Part shown: positions 42,101 to 45,740 of the stretch, piece by piece
How positions within the stretch are numbered: the stretch's first letter is position 1
Layout: the number at the start of each line of letters is the position of its first letter
Assembly (NCBI RefSeq): GCF_040412425.1
Contig: NC_089761.1
Span: 21,987,644-22,051,643, forward strand
DNA: 64,000 bases
Reading direction: 5' to 3'
From: Macrobrachium rosenbergii
Taxonomy: Eukaryota; Arthropoda; Malacostraca; Decapoda; Palaemonidae
Translations under genes and position numbers: made by a program
Notes under the pieces: model-generated
The model's database searches: none
Told to the model about the DNA's origin: nothing
Seen by the model: the letters and a program-made list of their open reading frames with translations, nothing else

Positions 42101-45100
42101 AGTGAGCAATTTTGAATAAAACTGAAATTACTTCAGAACTTGTTTCACTAGTCACCTATAATACTTACTGGTATAAGACAAGAACATGATTATGCACTTG
42201 AATTTTCTGTATTTATCCAAACTGATACTGATACACTGACATGTAGATTGCACCAATGGGAAAGACTATAATGGTGAACAAAGAATAATTTCTAGGCAAT
42301 TCTTATCACAAAATTGAAAACAAATATCTCACAGAATAAAAAAAAATCCTTCTGGGCCAATATTTTATCTCCAAAGTCATAGGATTATACCTATCAAAAA
42401 TATTATTTTCATGATAAAATTAAGTTTCATATATACTTACCAAGTGATTACATAGCTATTATTTTCCACTCTCACGGTAGCGCCTCTATTGCTTTTGTGT
42501 AGGTGTCTACCCTGCCCAGTATCAGGGAACAATAGGAACAACTAAGCAGAAGAACTCACTTTGTTTGTGCCCTTATGTCCGTGAGAGGGGAGGAGGGAGG
42601 GCTCTGATCGGTAATTACTGGGTAAGTATATATGAAACTTAAATTTTATCATAAAAATAACATTTTCATATAAGTAAATTATCACGTAATTACATAGCCG
42701 AATCCCACGTTAACAGGAGGTGGGATACATGGACGTATTCTACTCCAAAACATTCAGTCATGAAAATGAATCTGAAACAGCCAATTTGCTAGCAATGAAA
42801 CAATGCCTGTTGTTTCCTTACCTGGTAAGAGAGCTACTGCAGGTAATTACTGCCTCTTGTTGGTGCTCATCTTGACCTGTGACGTGGCAAACTAACCATG
42901 AGGTGCCTCTACTTTCATGTGGGAGCTTTTGGAGCGAAGGACAATTCCGATGGCTCGCACATCATACAGAACAGGTGACTTGACGATACAAGCACTACCA
43001 TGAATTTTAAAATTTAAGCTGCCATGCAAGTGGAAACTCACAACTATGTAATTACTTGGTAAGTTACTTATATGGAAACTCATATCTATGTAATTACTTG
43101 GTAATTTTTCATTATATGAAAAGGGAAAATACTGTATGTAGAAAAGTTATAAAGGAAAAAATTACAACAATTAATTGTCTGGTACTCGACATAAAATGGC
43201 AAATATGAAACGAGACTTACCGTTATTGCTGTACCATCTTGCAATTTCTTCTCAGTATGGATTGGAGTGATGGTAAATGTCTCCTGAAGCAAAGCTTCCA
43301 CATTTACTTCACTTAGATCATTCACTCTTATTGGGGATCTGGGTTCAAATATTTTGTTCATATGATTTGGCAGGTCTCGATACATGTTCTTCACAAACTG
43401 GAGAAACTGTTGAATCTAATAGAGTAAAAATATTTAGCAAGGAATAAAAAAAAATTTGAAACATCAAAACTTTGGGTTAGCATAAAATGCATGTTTTCTG
43501 ATACCCTACCTTACTAGATAAAATTATGCCTTCTCTTATGGAAATTGATTGTATTATATTATTTTATAAAGGGAATCTCATCATCATGCAGAAAATTACA
43601 CTCTTACCTCTGGACTGAACTGAGGCCTGAAGGTTTTGTGCAATTCAATGATGATGCGTAAACAAACCATCACATTTTCTTCATTATCAGTCTCCAGCAA
43701 ACGAAACATTAGGGTTAAGATTGGTCGAAGGTACAGTTTCAACTGTTCGTTGCTTGGAAGTCGGTGAATCATTTCCAAAATCAATTTTCGCAGTTGCTAT
43801 AGAATAAAGCAAATAAAATCATATTACTGTATCCCATTTAATTACACAAAATAAAATTATAATATAATACTGAAATATAAATTTTCACAATAAAATTTAG
43901 TATTTGGATACTTACTGTTCAAGATAGCTTATATCTCCTTGCCTATCAGTACATAGATATAAGCTATACTTAACAGTAGCTAAATACTAAAATAAAAGCA
44001 TTACAGTCCTGTCACTAGGAATTCATTCTGAGAGTACTGTAACTAACCCATCACCAGTGCTTACCACTACAAAAATTCAAATTTAAATATTCTGTACAGT
44101 ATGTAGATGTCTTAAATTAGGATTTATCAAGTGTTGCATAATTTATATTTTCTTTTACTTTATGACATAAAAAAATGTTCAATTACTTATAAAAAACTTT
44201 GAATATTTTTTACTTTTACATGTAAATCATTACTTTTCATGTAAACAAAATTTTTACATTTCATATGCAAATGAAAAATATGGAGTAAGAAAACTTAATA
44301 AAACTTTACATTTATGTTTACTTATTAAAAAAATAAACTTTGCGCACCCATCCTTGACATCTCAACATCACTTGTAGCCTTAGCCTCAACTTTAGAAGCA
44401 GCTGACAAGTACTGTACTACAATTCCACCCTATTGTTTTCTATCCTTTATTCTGAAGCACTTCATCCTACTTTAATTATTTGTTCCTTTAGTGATTGTTA
44501 ATTGTCGCTAGCTTTGTTTTCTTTCAGGATAGGAGCACCACTACACAAGTGTTAATACTTTTGGGTCTGTAATGGTTAAGGCCTGTTCAACTCTACGGGG
44601 GGGAAATAGGGGCATTGACAAAGAAAATGGATATTTTAAAAATGTGCGACTACAAAGTGTTAAGATTAATGGCAAGAGTGCAGCGAGAAGACTATTACTA
44701 GTAAGGACAGCACAGTTATCAAGAATACAATAATGGCAAGGTATAGTGGTAGGTTGGAAAAAACTTTTTGTGCTTTATTCTAATATGTAATTCTAATTCT
44801 AAACTGGTGGTCACATATTTGGATCCTTTTTGAAAATCTGTCAAGAGCGTTTATTATTATTATTATTATTATTATTATAAAAAAAAAAGCCTTCACAAAA
44901 AACATTAAATACATGAAAATTGCTTCAAAAGGCAAACCTGAAAAATAACCTTCTTACCTGTATATTATACTCTGATATGAATAATGTATCACCTTCACTG
45001 AGGATCTTTATAAATATCTTCATTGCATGTTCTAAAAATGAAGGGTACTGAGGAGAAGCAACAATGGCCTGAAAAGAAAGATAAGTAAGTTTCTGAAGCT

Positions 45101-45740
45101 TTTTCAAACAAGACAGATGACAAGCTCTTATTAACTAGACCAAAGAATAACATTCCTTGAATCTTCCATGGCTAGCCAAAAGGACTTGTTTTAAATTTTA
45201 GGAATACTGGAGAATGTTGCAAAAGTTGGAATACTAGCAGAAGCTATAATAATCTTTAGAATTGTCTAGTGTAAGTGTACCATGCAAGGCAACAAATACC
45301 CAGTAATGGATATAAAAGTGGTTACAAATGTTTATACTCACTGGAGATAGCACAGTCTTATCTTTCCATTTACCAATGAAACATTATCTTGAGATACTTT
45401 TTTTTCTAATTTATCTTAATAACTTCTCTGAATACACAAAATATCTATTAAGCTAAGATCATGACAAAAAATTTATGTCAAGCCAATTTCATTCACTAAA
45501 GAATTATAATTGGTTACTAAACCAATAACTTCAATTAGCTTTTCTACATTAACGATCTTTATTAACACAAACATAACTGCTTACCTCAAGGTCTTCACTA
45601 AGTGCCTGAGCAGCTTTGAGTTTATTTTCATCCTTGGCACTTGGATCCGCTAGCATAGAAACATATGACCTAAATGCATTCATCTGTGCAACTGGGTCCT
45701 GAGGGCCATGATGCCCCACTGACCCACCACCAGGTCCCAT
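1..45740 (-). CDS. TRRAP: TRRAP / Nipped-A (Tra1-family scaffold), 18 exons, 3' end outside the window
   Basis: TRRAP is the very large PIKK-family pseudokinase that recruits SAGA-type and NuA4/TIP60 histone acetyltransferase complexes to activators in the nucleus. The minus strand encodes, in order, the N-terminal solenoid, the long HEAT-repeat body and the beginning of the FAT domain, collinear with animal TRRAP. Diagnostic stretches include ETLRPLAYSTLADLVHHVRQ, LLNLVDCIRS, NEQMLKPHLHQIVN, FRSIGGGSHDLLYQEFLP, LVSALNGSQTLISQGLRTLE and QPANVQIGLMEGNTFCTTL. Eighteen coding exons with GT/AG borders and matching phases were traced by eye. About 2,800 residues are present; the kinase-like and FATC parts should continue beyond position 1. 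Three exons contain frame breaks (see separate entries). The gene is spread over 45.7 kb because introns of 8.5 and 9.5 kb hold DIRS-like elements. Identification is very secure; exact borders are read by eye. Confidence 0.97.
152..1256. other. TRRAP intron between exons 17 and 18
   Basis: AT-rich sequence with short homopolymers. No coding similarity or recognised repeat was seen. Confidence 0.7.
1257..1358 (-). CDS. TRRAP: TRRAP coding exon 17 (FAT domain)
   Basis: Thirty-four codons in phase 0: EVLDSLSEMYSLLKEEDLWA, then GLWQTIAYYQETRI, with a TTGCAG acceptor and GTAAGT donor. It corresponds to EILDSLAELYSLLQEEDMWAGLWQ of TRRAP. After GLWQ the residues (TIAYYQET) diverge from the vertebrate KRCKYSET, keeping length and the ET end. 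Confidence 0.94.
1485..1778 (-). CDS. TRRAP: TRRAP coding exon 16
   Basis: Ninety-eight codons in phase 0. The segments are GIASEVIPFLCSGSHVIQKD, CHPSALHTFTEALAQCQPPV, RPANMKYLGKSHNLWHRMTL and LLEQLALEQG, ending ANPQQ before GTGAGA. It matches PFLCSGSH.VQ.DC.PSALN and LKYLGKTHNLW of TRRAP, at the entry to the FAT domain. Confidence 0.95.
2240..3340 (+). pseudogene. LINE (non-LTR retrotransposon) reverse transcriptase 3' fragment
   Basis: Conceptual plus-strand fragments follow the order of a non-LTR reverse transcriptase in shifted frames. FDVVDLVNHTALIYKLQNLG matches the first catalytic block, with F.AAFD.VNH.ALI as the usual form. Next come a degenerate SGVHR..FGPLLF block, a substrate-type SSKTKTLL, HPLQVDG and LTILGVTFNSFNFEKH, then the C-terminal tail RSFVPYTVELWNSLPEDVV and FKRNFF. 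Frames are broken and the 5' part is missing, so it is a dead 5'-truncated copy. The closest type is Jockey/CR1-like, by the tail motif only. It lies antisense to TRRAP in the intron between exons 15 and 16. Confidence 0.75.
3341..4527. other. Intronic sequence, nothing recognised
   Basis: No conserved reading frame or clear repeat was seen between the LINE remnant and TRRAP exon 15. Confidence 0.6.
4528..4680 (-). CDS. TRRAP: TRRAP coding exon 15
   Basis: Fifty-one codons in phase 0: AKFMEGVKEVYTPQFLAAVS, QLCHMDTNLGEWVWLQFFPR and LWKILSEKQQQ, followed by a GTCAGT donor. QLCH and LFPRLWKILS are conserved in TRRAP. It joins exon 14 as LLLSRQ/AKFMEGVKEV with no missing residues. Confidence 0.95.
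5450..5856. repeat. Possible dispersed repeat next to DIRS-like copy 1
   Basis: A GC-rich start (TTAACCCTCTCTCACTTACG through CTCGGCGG) followed by AT-rich sequence resembles in layout the unit at 62620-62700 (TTAACCCTTAAATGCCGAGC). The similarity is loose, and an alignment was not possible here. Confidence 0.3.
5857..6190. repeat. Left inverted terminal repeat and adjoining hairpin of DIRS-like copy 1
   Basis: Inside this block, 5857-5918 and 6080-6140 are inverted copies (GATATTTTAATGATAAAATA against TATTTTATCATTAAAATATC). A third copy of the terminal motif, ACTTACCTGCCAGATATATA, follows at 6159-6178. The right end (12127-12170) is the inverse of this third copy, sharing the copy-specific TGAGACTTACCTGCC spelling. 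Confidence 0.8.
6600..7320 (-). pseudogene. Tyrosine recombinase remnant, DIRS-like copy 1
   Basis: Minus-strand fragments in different frames match a DIRS-type tyrosine recombinase. PAWNLDVMLKFLM and LSLASLKDVTRRAFLA near 7100-7240 correspond to the core preceding the first catalytic Arg. A later QGTHNAVCSLSPKFWLRND and a degraded HxxR region near 6690-6740 (AVATSWRS and MAFKKIWYS in neighbouring frames) follow. The expected His-x-x-Arg box is not intact. Frameshifts and stops show it is inactive. Confidence 0.65.
8150..9300 (-). pseudogene. Reverse transcriptase/RNase H remnant, DIRS-like copy 1, interrupted by 5S-like sequence
   Basis: Minus-strand pieces in changing frames read as a DIRS-type RT: RLNNLV, an MVS-type block with PIHPRS, KYLRLSWGLDVPVQGSLLW, then ISLYLDDWLIL carrying the intact catalytic YLDD at about 8740-8770. 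REQVSWHIDFKDLG, an RNase H segment, follows near 8190-8230. Between the FGL..TA and P..FT motifs the coding sequence is split by about 112 bp of 5S rRNA-like DNA at 8849-8960. Shifts elsewhere also prevent translation. Confidence 0.7.
8849..8960 (-). rRNA. 5S rRNA-like sequence inside the RT of DIRS-like copy 1
   Basis: The minus strand reads CAACGGCCATACCACGTTGA at the 5' end, a central CTCTCGTCCGATCAGC, then GTACTTGGATGGTTGACCGC and CTGGGAACACCAGATGCTGT at the 3' end, the order and spacing of arthropod 5S rRNA. The 5' and 3' ends (CAACGG and GTTGGC) can pair. Small changes in the middle (GGGTTAGCAAAGTTAGGTCTGG region) suggest an old copy. CATTTTGC follows within 15 bp, a possible Pol III stop. 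Whether it is transcribed is unknown. Confidence 0.85.
9990..11540 (-). pseudogene. gag-like region of DIRS-like copy 1
   Basis: Minus-strand fragments such as SPARKILLGLQQQLDALKN, DFHLRLLLREYTERL and LSTFAPLHLRSCLC occupy the position where the first ORF of the element should be, and are similar in style to the better preserved gag-like region of copy 2 (for example TLSSFAVCFRPQTRR). They are out of frame with each other. Assignment is by position and weak resemblance only. Confidence 0.4.
10392..10499 (-). ncRNA. U6 snRNA-like sequence within DIRS-like copy 1
   Basis: The minus strand starts GTACTTACTTCGGGTAGTAT, then reads ATTGGAACGATACAGAGAAA (ACAGAGA box kept), ATTAGCATGGCTCCTGCGCA (AGC triad kept), GGATGACACGC and GTGAAGCGTTCCACATTTTT, ending in a T-run of six. 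This is U6 from end to end, with few substitutions (for example TTGCTTCGGCAGTACA changed to TTACTTCGGGTAGTATA, and one base lost in the ACGCAAATTCGTGA segment). The T-run would serve as a Pol III terminator. A convincing TATA box at about -25 was not seen. Pseudogene or functional copy cannot be decided here. Confidence 0.88.
11985..12170. repeat. Right inverted terminal repeat of DIRS-like copy 1
   Basis: Inverted relative to 5857-6060. It shares AGAAAATGGGAATGGTTCCT, the AGCGGGAATGAGTACTAACC block and GGAGAATACAGCTATATATA, ending CTGGCAGGTAAGTCTC. The motif CAGGTAAGT at 12147-12155 is a consensus splice donor on the plus strand. Confidence 0.8.
12171..14140. other. Intronic sequence between DIRS-like copy 1 and TRRAP exon 14
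   Basis: Contains a T/A-rich start and a GC-richer stretch at 12690-13880 with several dispersed-looking segments and an AGG/GA-rich run at 13500-13520. None could be assigned, and no conserved protein was found. Confidence 0.5.
14141..14257 (-). CDS. TRRAP: TRRAP coding exon 14
   Basis: Thirty-nine codons in phase 0: DEIDMELSSVPADGSSNIEG, then AVKVQSNPKANLHLLLSRQ, with a GTATGT donor. The DEIDMEL start matches the EIDIEL motif of TRRAP, and the LHLLLSRQ end matches the LHMLTNRH helix. The intron that follows is about 9.5 kb and contains DIRS-like copy 1. Confidence 0.92.
15290..15740 (+). pseudogene. Possible transposon gag-like remnant
   Basis: The plus strand reads MAQQTCQNILGKPCCTVMSL, then CSTCSGQ, a stop, and ETCHGWLTDQQ. 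This resembles the C..C..W cysteine knuckle seen in gag-like first ORFs of crustacean retroelements, followed by a Pro-rich segment. Frames are broken. Family not identified. Confidence 0.3.
16670..16915. repeat. MITE-like element with inverted ends
   Basis: CATCAATCATATACTGATTT near the left and AATAATATATGACTGATGGG near the right form an imperfect inverted pair, and outer CAAGAAAACTATTTTT and AAACTAGTTTTGTG also pair loosely. No coding capacity. Confidence 0.45.
17970..18110. repeat. Tandem duplication, about 65 bp, two copies
   Basis: AAGTTAGTTAGAAAACCAA followed by TGAAAACTCAAC and ATACTGAGA..CATCA..TACATAACCAAA occurs twice in a row, with a few differences, just downstream of exon 13 in the sense direction. 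Confidence 0.85.
18151..18347 (-). CDS. TRRAP: TRRAP coding exon 13 (two possible in-frame donors)
   Basis: GT completes a Ser codon, then NPIQNSNFQVLLPCVTAVIN, WADAAERANFSVFASIKEE and TSDLDTALEGSVEKE follow. This matches the divergent linker of TRRAP, with alternating acidic and hydrophilic residues and an IKEE motif resembling the sumoylation-type VKQE of vertebrates. Two donors keep phase 0 with exon 14: GAG/GTAAAA (exon would end at 18184) and GAG/GTTGGT (exon would end at 18151, adding VKPQSVSMPLE). Homology does not decide between them. Confidence 0.85.
18502..18634 (-). CDS. TRRAP: TRRAP coding exon 12
   Basis: Encodes VFHDSMQTRVNDRLLYIICS, then QNWDHMGPHYWIKQCIQLLL and VTAQ, plus one base of the next codon before GTAAGT. 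The RLLYI.CSQNW..MG.H.WIKQCI.LLL block is diagnostic of TRRAP. The acceptor is GTTTCAG, and the length (133) fits phases 0 to 1. Confidence 0.95.
19095..19165 (-). repeat. Decapod SINE 3' fragment
   Basis: On the minus strand the sequence reads CACTGAATGACCCCATAGGT, then CCCAGCACTTGGCC. The same ending occurs in the fuller copy at 49895-50180 (CACTGAATGACCTCAAAGGT). Confidence 0.6.
19602..19874 (-). CDS. TRRAP: TRRAP coding exon 11
   Basis: Ninety-one codons in phase 0: MVEEWVKNKTPIAINQGPSL, REKSILLVKLMQYVEKRFSE and YRDETLRNTELTAKLEPAFL, ending RAKFFQ. Nearly every block matches TRRAP. The donor reads CCAG/GTTGGT, a weak site lacking the usual A at +3/+4. Confidence 0.95.
20073..20224 (-). 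CDS. TRRAP: TRRAP coding exon 10
   Basis: Two bases (TT) complete a Val codon, then GSELLILSLDLVKNRVGVMG, VEMKKAFIGTILVGLI and EKTPDVKVMKAITK follow, with a GTAAGG donor. This aligns to the SELVMLSLELVKTRL..MEMRK segment of TRRAP. Length 152 fits the flanking phases, with no frame problem. Confidence 0.95.
20225..22734. other. TRRAP intron between exons 9 and 10
   Basis: AT-rich intron with a slightly GC-richer patch at 21210-21560 and a poly-A run near 22204. No coding similarity or clear repeat was recognised. Confidence 0.6.
22735..23606 (-). CDS. TRRAP: TRRAP coding exon 9 (with a frame-broken patch)
   Basis: The exon starts VCIKWEEQRVKEDADSDSG and has a nuclear-type basic stretch (GIKRSS, DAKRARV). 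It continues through DAVVYFLLRLACQVNEST, LKRALKPDMWPNADPKLAWL and VCVGLEVFTYLIGTL, then ATFPTEPTSATVASRYEELE and MLFGTLMILKAACQNNPCYI, ending NSA before GTAAGC. Between RGL (about 23095) and ARLM (about 23028) the conserved segment ACMT..N..RVVR..HSLLARLM is spread over several frames, with an in-frame TAG at about 23055. A TTTTTAG at 23035-23029 there mimics an acceptor, but homology is continuous across it, so one exon with indels is preferred over an extra intron. Confidence 0.9.
23731..23830. repeat. Tandem duplication, about 50 bp
   Basis: ACAAACATTAATATTCCAAT followed by ATCGAATCTCAAT occurs twice back to back in the intron upstream of exon 9. Confidence 0.85.
24190..24362. repeat. Tandem duplication, about 87 bp
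   Basis: AAGAAGAAAATGAAGGTAAA followed by GAGGAGAAA, TTTTGCAC.GGAGGATGAT and CCTATGCATTT occurs twice. It explains the open frames seen here on the minus strand, which are not genes. Confidence 0.85.
24482..24698 (-). CDS. TRRAP: TRRAP coding exon 8 (with frame breaks)
   Basis: Begins with GT completing the Gly codon of ..ARMEDG, then NTMLTHWTQKI, EEGHSVGQLVHILQLVV, NVYYPVRHHLTHHITQAMHR and LGFTPTANLDQRRLAVDLAE, followed by a GTGAGG donor. The match to TRRAP (EEGHTVPQLVHIL, YYPVRHHL, GFTP) is clear but requires two frame changes, near 24650 and near 24600. Length 217 does not fit the start and end phases (expected 2 mod 3), consistent with net indels. Confidence 0.88.
25243..29966 (-). CDS. 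TRRAP: TRRAP coding exon 7: 4.7-kb HEAT-repeat exon, frame-broken in its last 1.5 kb
   Basis: A single exon from FVPHIDKLFDE (acceptor TTTCCTCCAG at 29970-29967) to RMED-like sequence before a GTAAGT donor at 25242. The first 3.2 kb (to about 26750) is uninterrupted and very well conserved. It includes a low-complexity linker (a run of Q, then PSTPAITLTPG and a Glu/Lys/Asn-rich stretch near 29580-29390). From about 26750 to 25243 the conserved protein continues but hops between frames. Examples are PLLSQLCHYRSVTLPVIHRL, CANIAGIFHQIPAAS, RAFIGRF, ELKARILQYII, VFITRVINPDEP, KLRRLMT and IAKFAIHKRIVLQVFHSLLK, each in its own frame. The exon length (4,724 nt) is incompatible with the flanking phases, confirming net indels. 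The continuous reading frame upstream of 29966 (to 30144) is intron read-through. Confidence 0.93.
26168..26207. repeat. CAG/CTG microsatellite inside TRRAP exon 7
   Basis: GCTGCTGCTGCTGCTGTTGT on the plus strand encodes a poly-Gln run of about ten residues on the minus strand in one of the competing frames. It lies within the frame-broken part of the exon, so which residues it really encodes is uncertain. Confidence 0.8.
30099..31690. mobile_element. TA-flanked MITE-like element with duplicated right end
   Basis: The left end CAGGTATTCCCCTACTTACG and right end CGTAACTTGAGCACTACCTG are imperfect inverted repeats flanked by TA on both sides, as in Tc1/mariner-type insertions. An earlier copy of the right end (ATCGTAACTCGTGCACTACC, 31401-31420) lies 280 bp inside, so the end was duplicated. 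No transposase was seen. It lies about 130 bp from the exon 7 acceptor. Confidence 0.6.
31697..31775. repeat. Small foldback (hairpin) repeat, copy 1
   Basis: Arms CTTATCTACTGTTAAAGTTA with GCTTATATCTCC and their inverse GGAGATATAGGTTAACTTGT with AACAGTAGGTAAG flank a short loop. A related copy lies at 43908-43985. Confidence 0.75.
31838..31918. repeat. Tandem duplication, about 35 bp
   Basis: GGGTTGTATAACTTGAAAAA followed by CAGCTTGAATAATGG occurs twice in a row. Confidence 0.9.
32028..32263 (-). CDS. TRRAP: TRRAP coding exon 6
   Basis: The exon completes the split Arg codon and continues DHESFNKEVFVDLIAAQIKT, then LSFLAYILKIYQDVVAQHSP and HLRKELLIATKHILALELRN. The AHLRKELLIA.KHIL.TELRN segment is diagnostic of TRRAP. 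It ends with one base (A) of the next codon before a GTAAGT donor; exon 7 supplies GA. A 20+ nt A-tract (T-tract on the sense strand) lies about 35 bp into the downstream intron. Confidence 0.95.
32996..33359. mobile_element. Non-autonomous TA-flanked MITE
   Basis: The left end CAGGCAGTCCCCGGTTTCTG and right end GTAAACCGGGGACCGCCTG are inverted repeats of about 25 bp, flanked by TA at 32994-32995 and 33360-33361. The 364-bp interior is GC-rich at the ends and has repeated TTACGACG-type motifs; it has no coding capacity. The structure fits a Tc1/mariner-derived MITE. Confidence 0.8.
33362..34007. other. Intronic sequence before DIRS-like copy 2
   Basis: AT-rich, with no recognised repeat or gene. 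Confidence 0.6.
34008..34330. repeat. Left inverted terminal repeat and hairpin of DIRS-like copy 2
   Basis: 34008-34070 and 34225-34285 are inverted copies. A third terminal motif, TGCAACTTACCTGTCAGATA, follows at 34297-34316, and its exact inverse ends the element at 40336-40355. Confidence 0.8.
34413..35035. repeat. Tandem duplication, about 305 bp, in DIRS-like copy 2
   Basis: The block TTAGCATAGCTGACTT through TAGATGATCTGTC, ACCACAATGGGACTAGATCA and the AGGACCTGCGAAGGGACGCC / GACAGAGGTCCAGGCCTA segment occurs at 34413 and again at 34718. The second half recurs once more at 35139-35272 and, in the same orientation, near the right end of copy 1 (11290-11415). Confidence 0.8.
35080..36210 (-). 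pseudogene. Tyrosine recombinase remnant, DIRS-like copy 2
   Basis: Minus-strand pieces give, in order, a helix-rich core (EKYLKLPALSLSAFRLS), a segment ANAKRVSELQAIS containing the catalytic-Arg position, GHNAVCSLSRMFFLKRE and KAHEVRAIATSVAFQKNMSL, which carries the HxxR box. They end with a C-terminal HYLG segment near the usual nucleophilic Tyr. These are the defining motifs of DIRS/Ngaro integrases. Several frame breaks separate them, so no intact enzyme is encoded. Confidence 0.75.
36300..37662 (-). pseudogene. Reverse transcriptase and RNase H remnant, DIRS-like copy 2
   Basis: The best piece (37662-37099) contains SGGLRPVLDVSRLNRFMVKE, KFTMETSQSVLGALRPGD and MVALDLQDA, the typical GGxRPVxDLxxLNxF..KFKMET.SV..L..GD and LDLxDA blocks of DIRS-type RTs. 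Next come KYLRFV-type, RLSTAPMIFT and ARWLHLAGI in adjacent frames. Here the catalytic box reads FYLALWLI instead of YLDDWL, so both Asp residues are lost. IPTQSIAYLGIQMDSVAFQL is the connection region, and QVSWHINLKELGAILLALQ near 36360-36400 is RNase H. Clearly inactive. Confidence 0.8.
37867..37980 (-). rRNA. 5S rRNA-like sequence in DIRS-like copy 2
   Basis: Minus strand: GCCAACGGCCATACCACGTT at the start, then TGCGATCAGCTAAGTTAAGC, GTCAGTACTGGATGGGTGAC and CGCCTGGGAACACCAGATGC, ending TTTTGGC. The internal control region (AGCTAAGTTAAGCAAC and GGATGGGTGACCGCCTGGGA) is closer to consensus than in the copy at 8849. It sits about 200 bp before the RT, a different place in the element from the other copy. 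Confidence 0.88.
38360..39250 (-). pseudogene. gag-like region with a tandem repeat, DIRS-like copy 2
   Basis: Minus strand. From about 39245 to 38815 five copies of a roughly 90-bp unit (about 30 residues, with motifs such as AAILG, RDAPQAA and DAGL) are followed by non-repeated sequence with RAPGFVKMTSSLATKKAFKK and VNTWMEEGRPKARLLLPCLH. The last part resembles the KVNxWxE..KAKxx..P..HPS tail seen in first ORFs of such elements in crustaceans. It is frame-broken. The assignment as gag-like is by position and general character. Confidence 0.5.
38815..39245. repeat. Five-copy 90-bp tandem repeat
   Basis: CCAGGATAGCTGCTTGCGG recurs at about 38824, 38915, 39005, 39094 (one base shorter) and 39189, with GCGTCACGATGGCGGTC-type spacers. 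Spacing is 89-95 bp, mostly compatible with a 30-residue repeat. Confidence 0.85.
40190..40361. repeat. Right inverted terminal repeat of DIRS-like copy 2
   Basis: Inverse of 34040-34205, sharing GAATAGAAAATGGGAATGGT, CCCAGCGGGAATGGGTATTA and GGAGAATACAGCTATATATA. It ends CTGACAGGTAAGTTGCATGA. Confidence 0.8.
40754..40920 (-). CDS. TRRAP: TRRAP coding exon 5
   Basis: The exon encodes YNIIPRAVLSLKVLTELPII, then VVLMFQLYKQQVYQDVADFI and PLIMNTIVLQPYAQH, followed by two bases (AG) of a split Arg codon. This is a near-identical match to the TRRAP block containing ELPIIVVLMYQLYK and FVPLIMNTI. The donor is GTATGT. Just upstream, at 41024-41180, lie degenerate copies of this exon's 5' edge and acceptor (separate entry). 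Confidence 0.95.
41020..41185. repeat. Degenerate tandem copies of TRRAP exon 5's 5' edge
   Basis: TTCAAAGACAGAACTGGTCT and GGTAAGATACTGCATTGAAATG at 41023-41064 repeat exon 5 sequence plus its acceptor (40887-40928: TTCAAAGACAAAACTGCTCT and GTATGATGTTGTACTGAAATG). GGTAAGACGTTGCATTGAAA recurs at 41092. The flank ACATTACTAAGCATT at 40972 and again at 41152 marks the same tandem event. Confidence 0.8.
41515..41795 (+). repeat. tRNA-derived SINE
   Basis: GGGTTGGTATCGTTCTCAGC through CGTGTTCGATTCTCCATCC resembles a tRNA half with a B box (GTTCGATTC). It is followed by a body ending GAGCTGTTAATCAGCTCAGT and GGTCTGGTTAAACT. Fragments of the same tail occur at 57110-57160 and, inverted, at 52034-52060. 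Confidence 0.7.
42403..43123. mobile_element. Small element (family B) with DIRS-A-like end layout
   Basis: The left end TATATACTTACCAAGTGATT is inverted at 42619-42645 (GTAATTACTGGGTAAGTATA), followed by a third motif (ATTATCACGTAATTACATAG). The right end carries TATGTAATTACTTGGTAAGT twice. This is the same hairpin-plus-repeat plan as in the two DIRS-like copies but with different sequence and no coding part, so it may be an internally deleted relative or a MITE of another family. Confidence 0.6.
43221..43415 (-). CDS. TRRAP: TRRAP coding exon 4
   Basis: Sixty-five codons in phase 0, IQQFLQFVKNMYRDLPNHMN through LQDGTAIT, with an ATTAG acceptor and GTAAGT donor. The first half aligns with the FVKQIYKELP segment of TRRAP. 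The second half is a divergent loop before the conserved IIPR..LSLKVL block encoded by exon 5. Confidence 0.92.
43608..43796 (-). CDS. TRRAP: TRRAP coding exon 3
   Basis: Sixty-three codons in phase 0. The translation QLRKLILEMIHRLPSNEQ continues to FRLLETDNEENVMVCLRIII and ELHKTFRPQFSPE. This is the strongly conserved HEAT-like helix pair of the N-terminal solenoid. The acceptor is TTCTATAG and the donor is GTAAGA. Confidence 0.95.
43908..43985. repeat. Small foldback repeat, copy 2
   Basis: GATAGCTTATATCTCC and the inverse AGATATAAGCTATACTTAAC form a stem. It resembles the foldback at 31697-31775, including the flanking TTTGGATACTTA. Confidence 0.75.
44851..44876. repeat. (TTA)n microsatellite
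   Basis: Roughly eight to nine TTA units precede an A-tract. A similar run occurs at 62375-62400. Confidence 0.95.
44958..45068 (-). CDS. TRRAP: TRRAP coding exon 2
   Basis: Thirty-seven codons in phase 0, from AIVASPQYPSFLEH to ISEYNIQ. The acceptor is TTTTCAG and the donor GTAAGA. The SPQYPSFLEH motif corresponds to SPQYSTFLEH in vertebrate TRRAP. It joins exon 3 as ..NIQ/QLRKLILEMIHR, matching the conserved QQLRKLVLEIIHR region. Confidence 0.93.
45585..45740 (-). CDS. TRRAP: TRRAP coding exon 1 (start codon)
   Basis: This exon gives 52 codons starting MGPGGGSVGHHGPQDPVAQM and ending ALSEDLE before a GTAAGC donor. The middle (FRSYVSMLADPSAKDENKLK) aligns with the N-terminal segment of TRRAP, where a short helix precedes a segment ending in SENFE in vertebrates. 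The ATG at 45740-45738 is preceded in frame by a TAA seven codons upstream, so it is the first usable start. The glycine/histidine-rich leader is lineage-specific. Phase at the donor is 0, which joins exon 2 (AIVASPQYPSFLEH) without loss. Confidence 0.9.
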
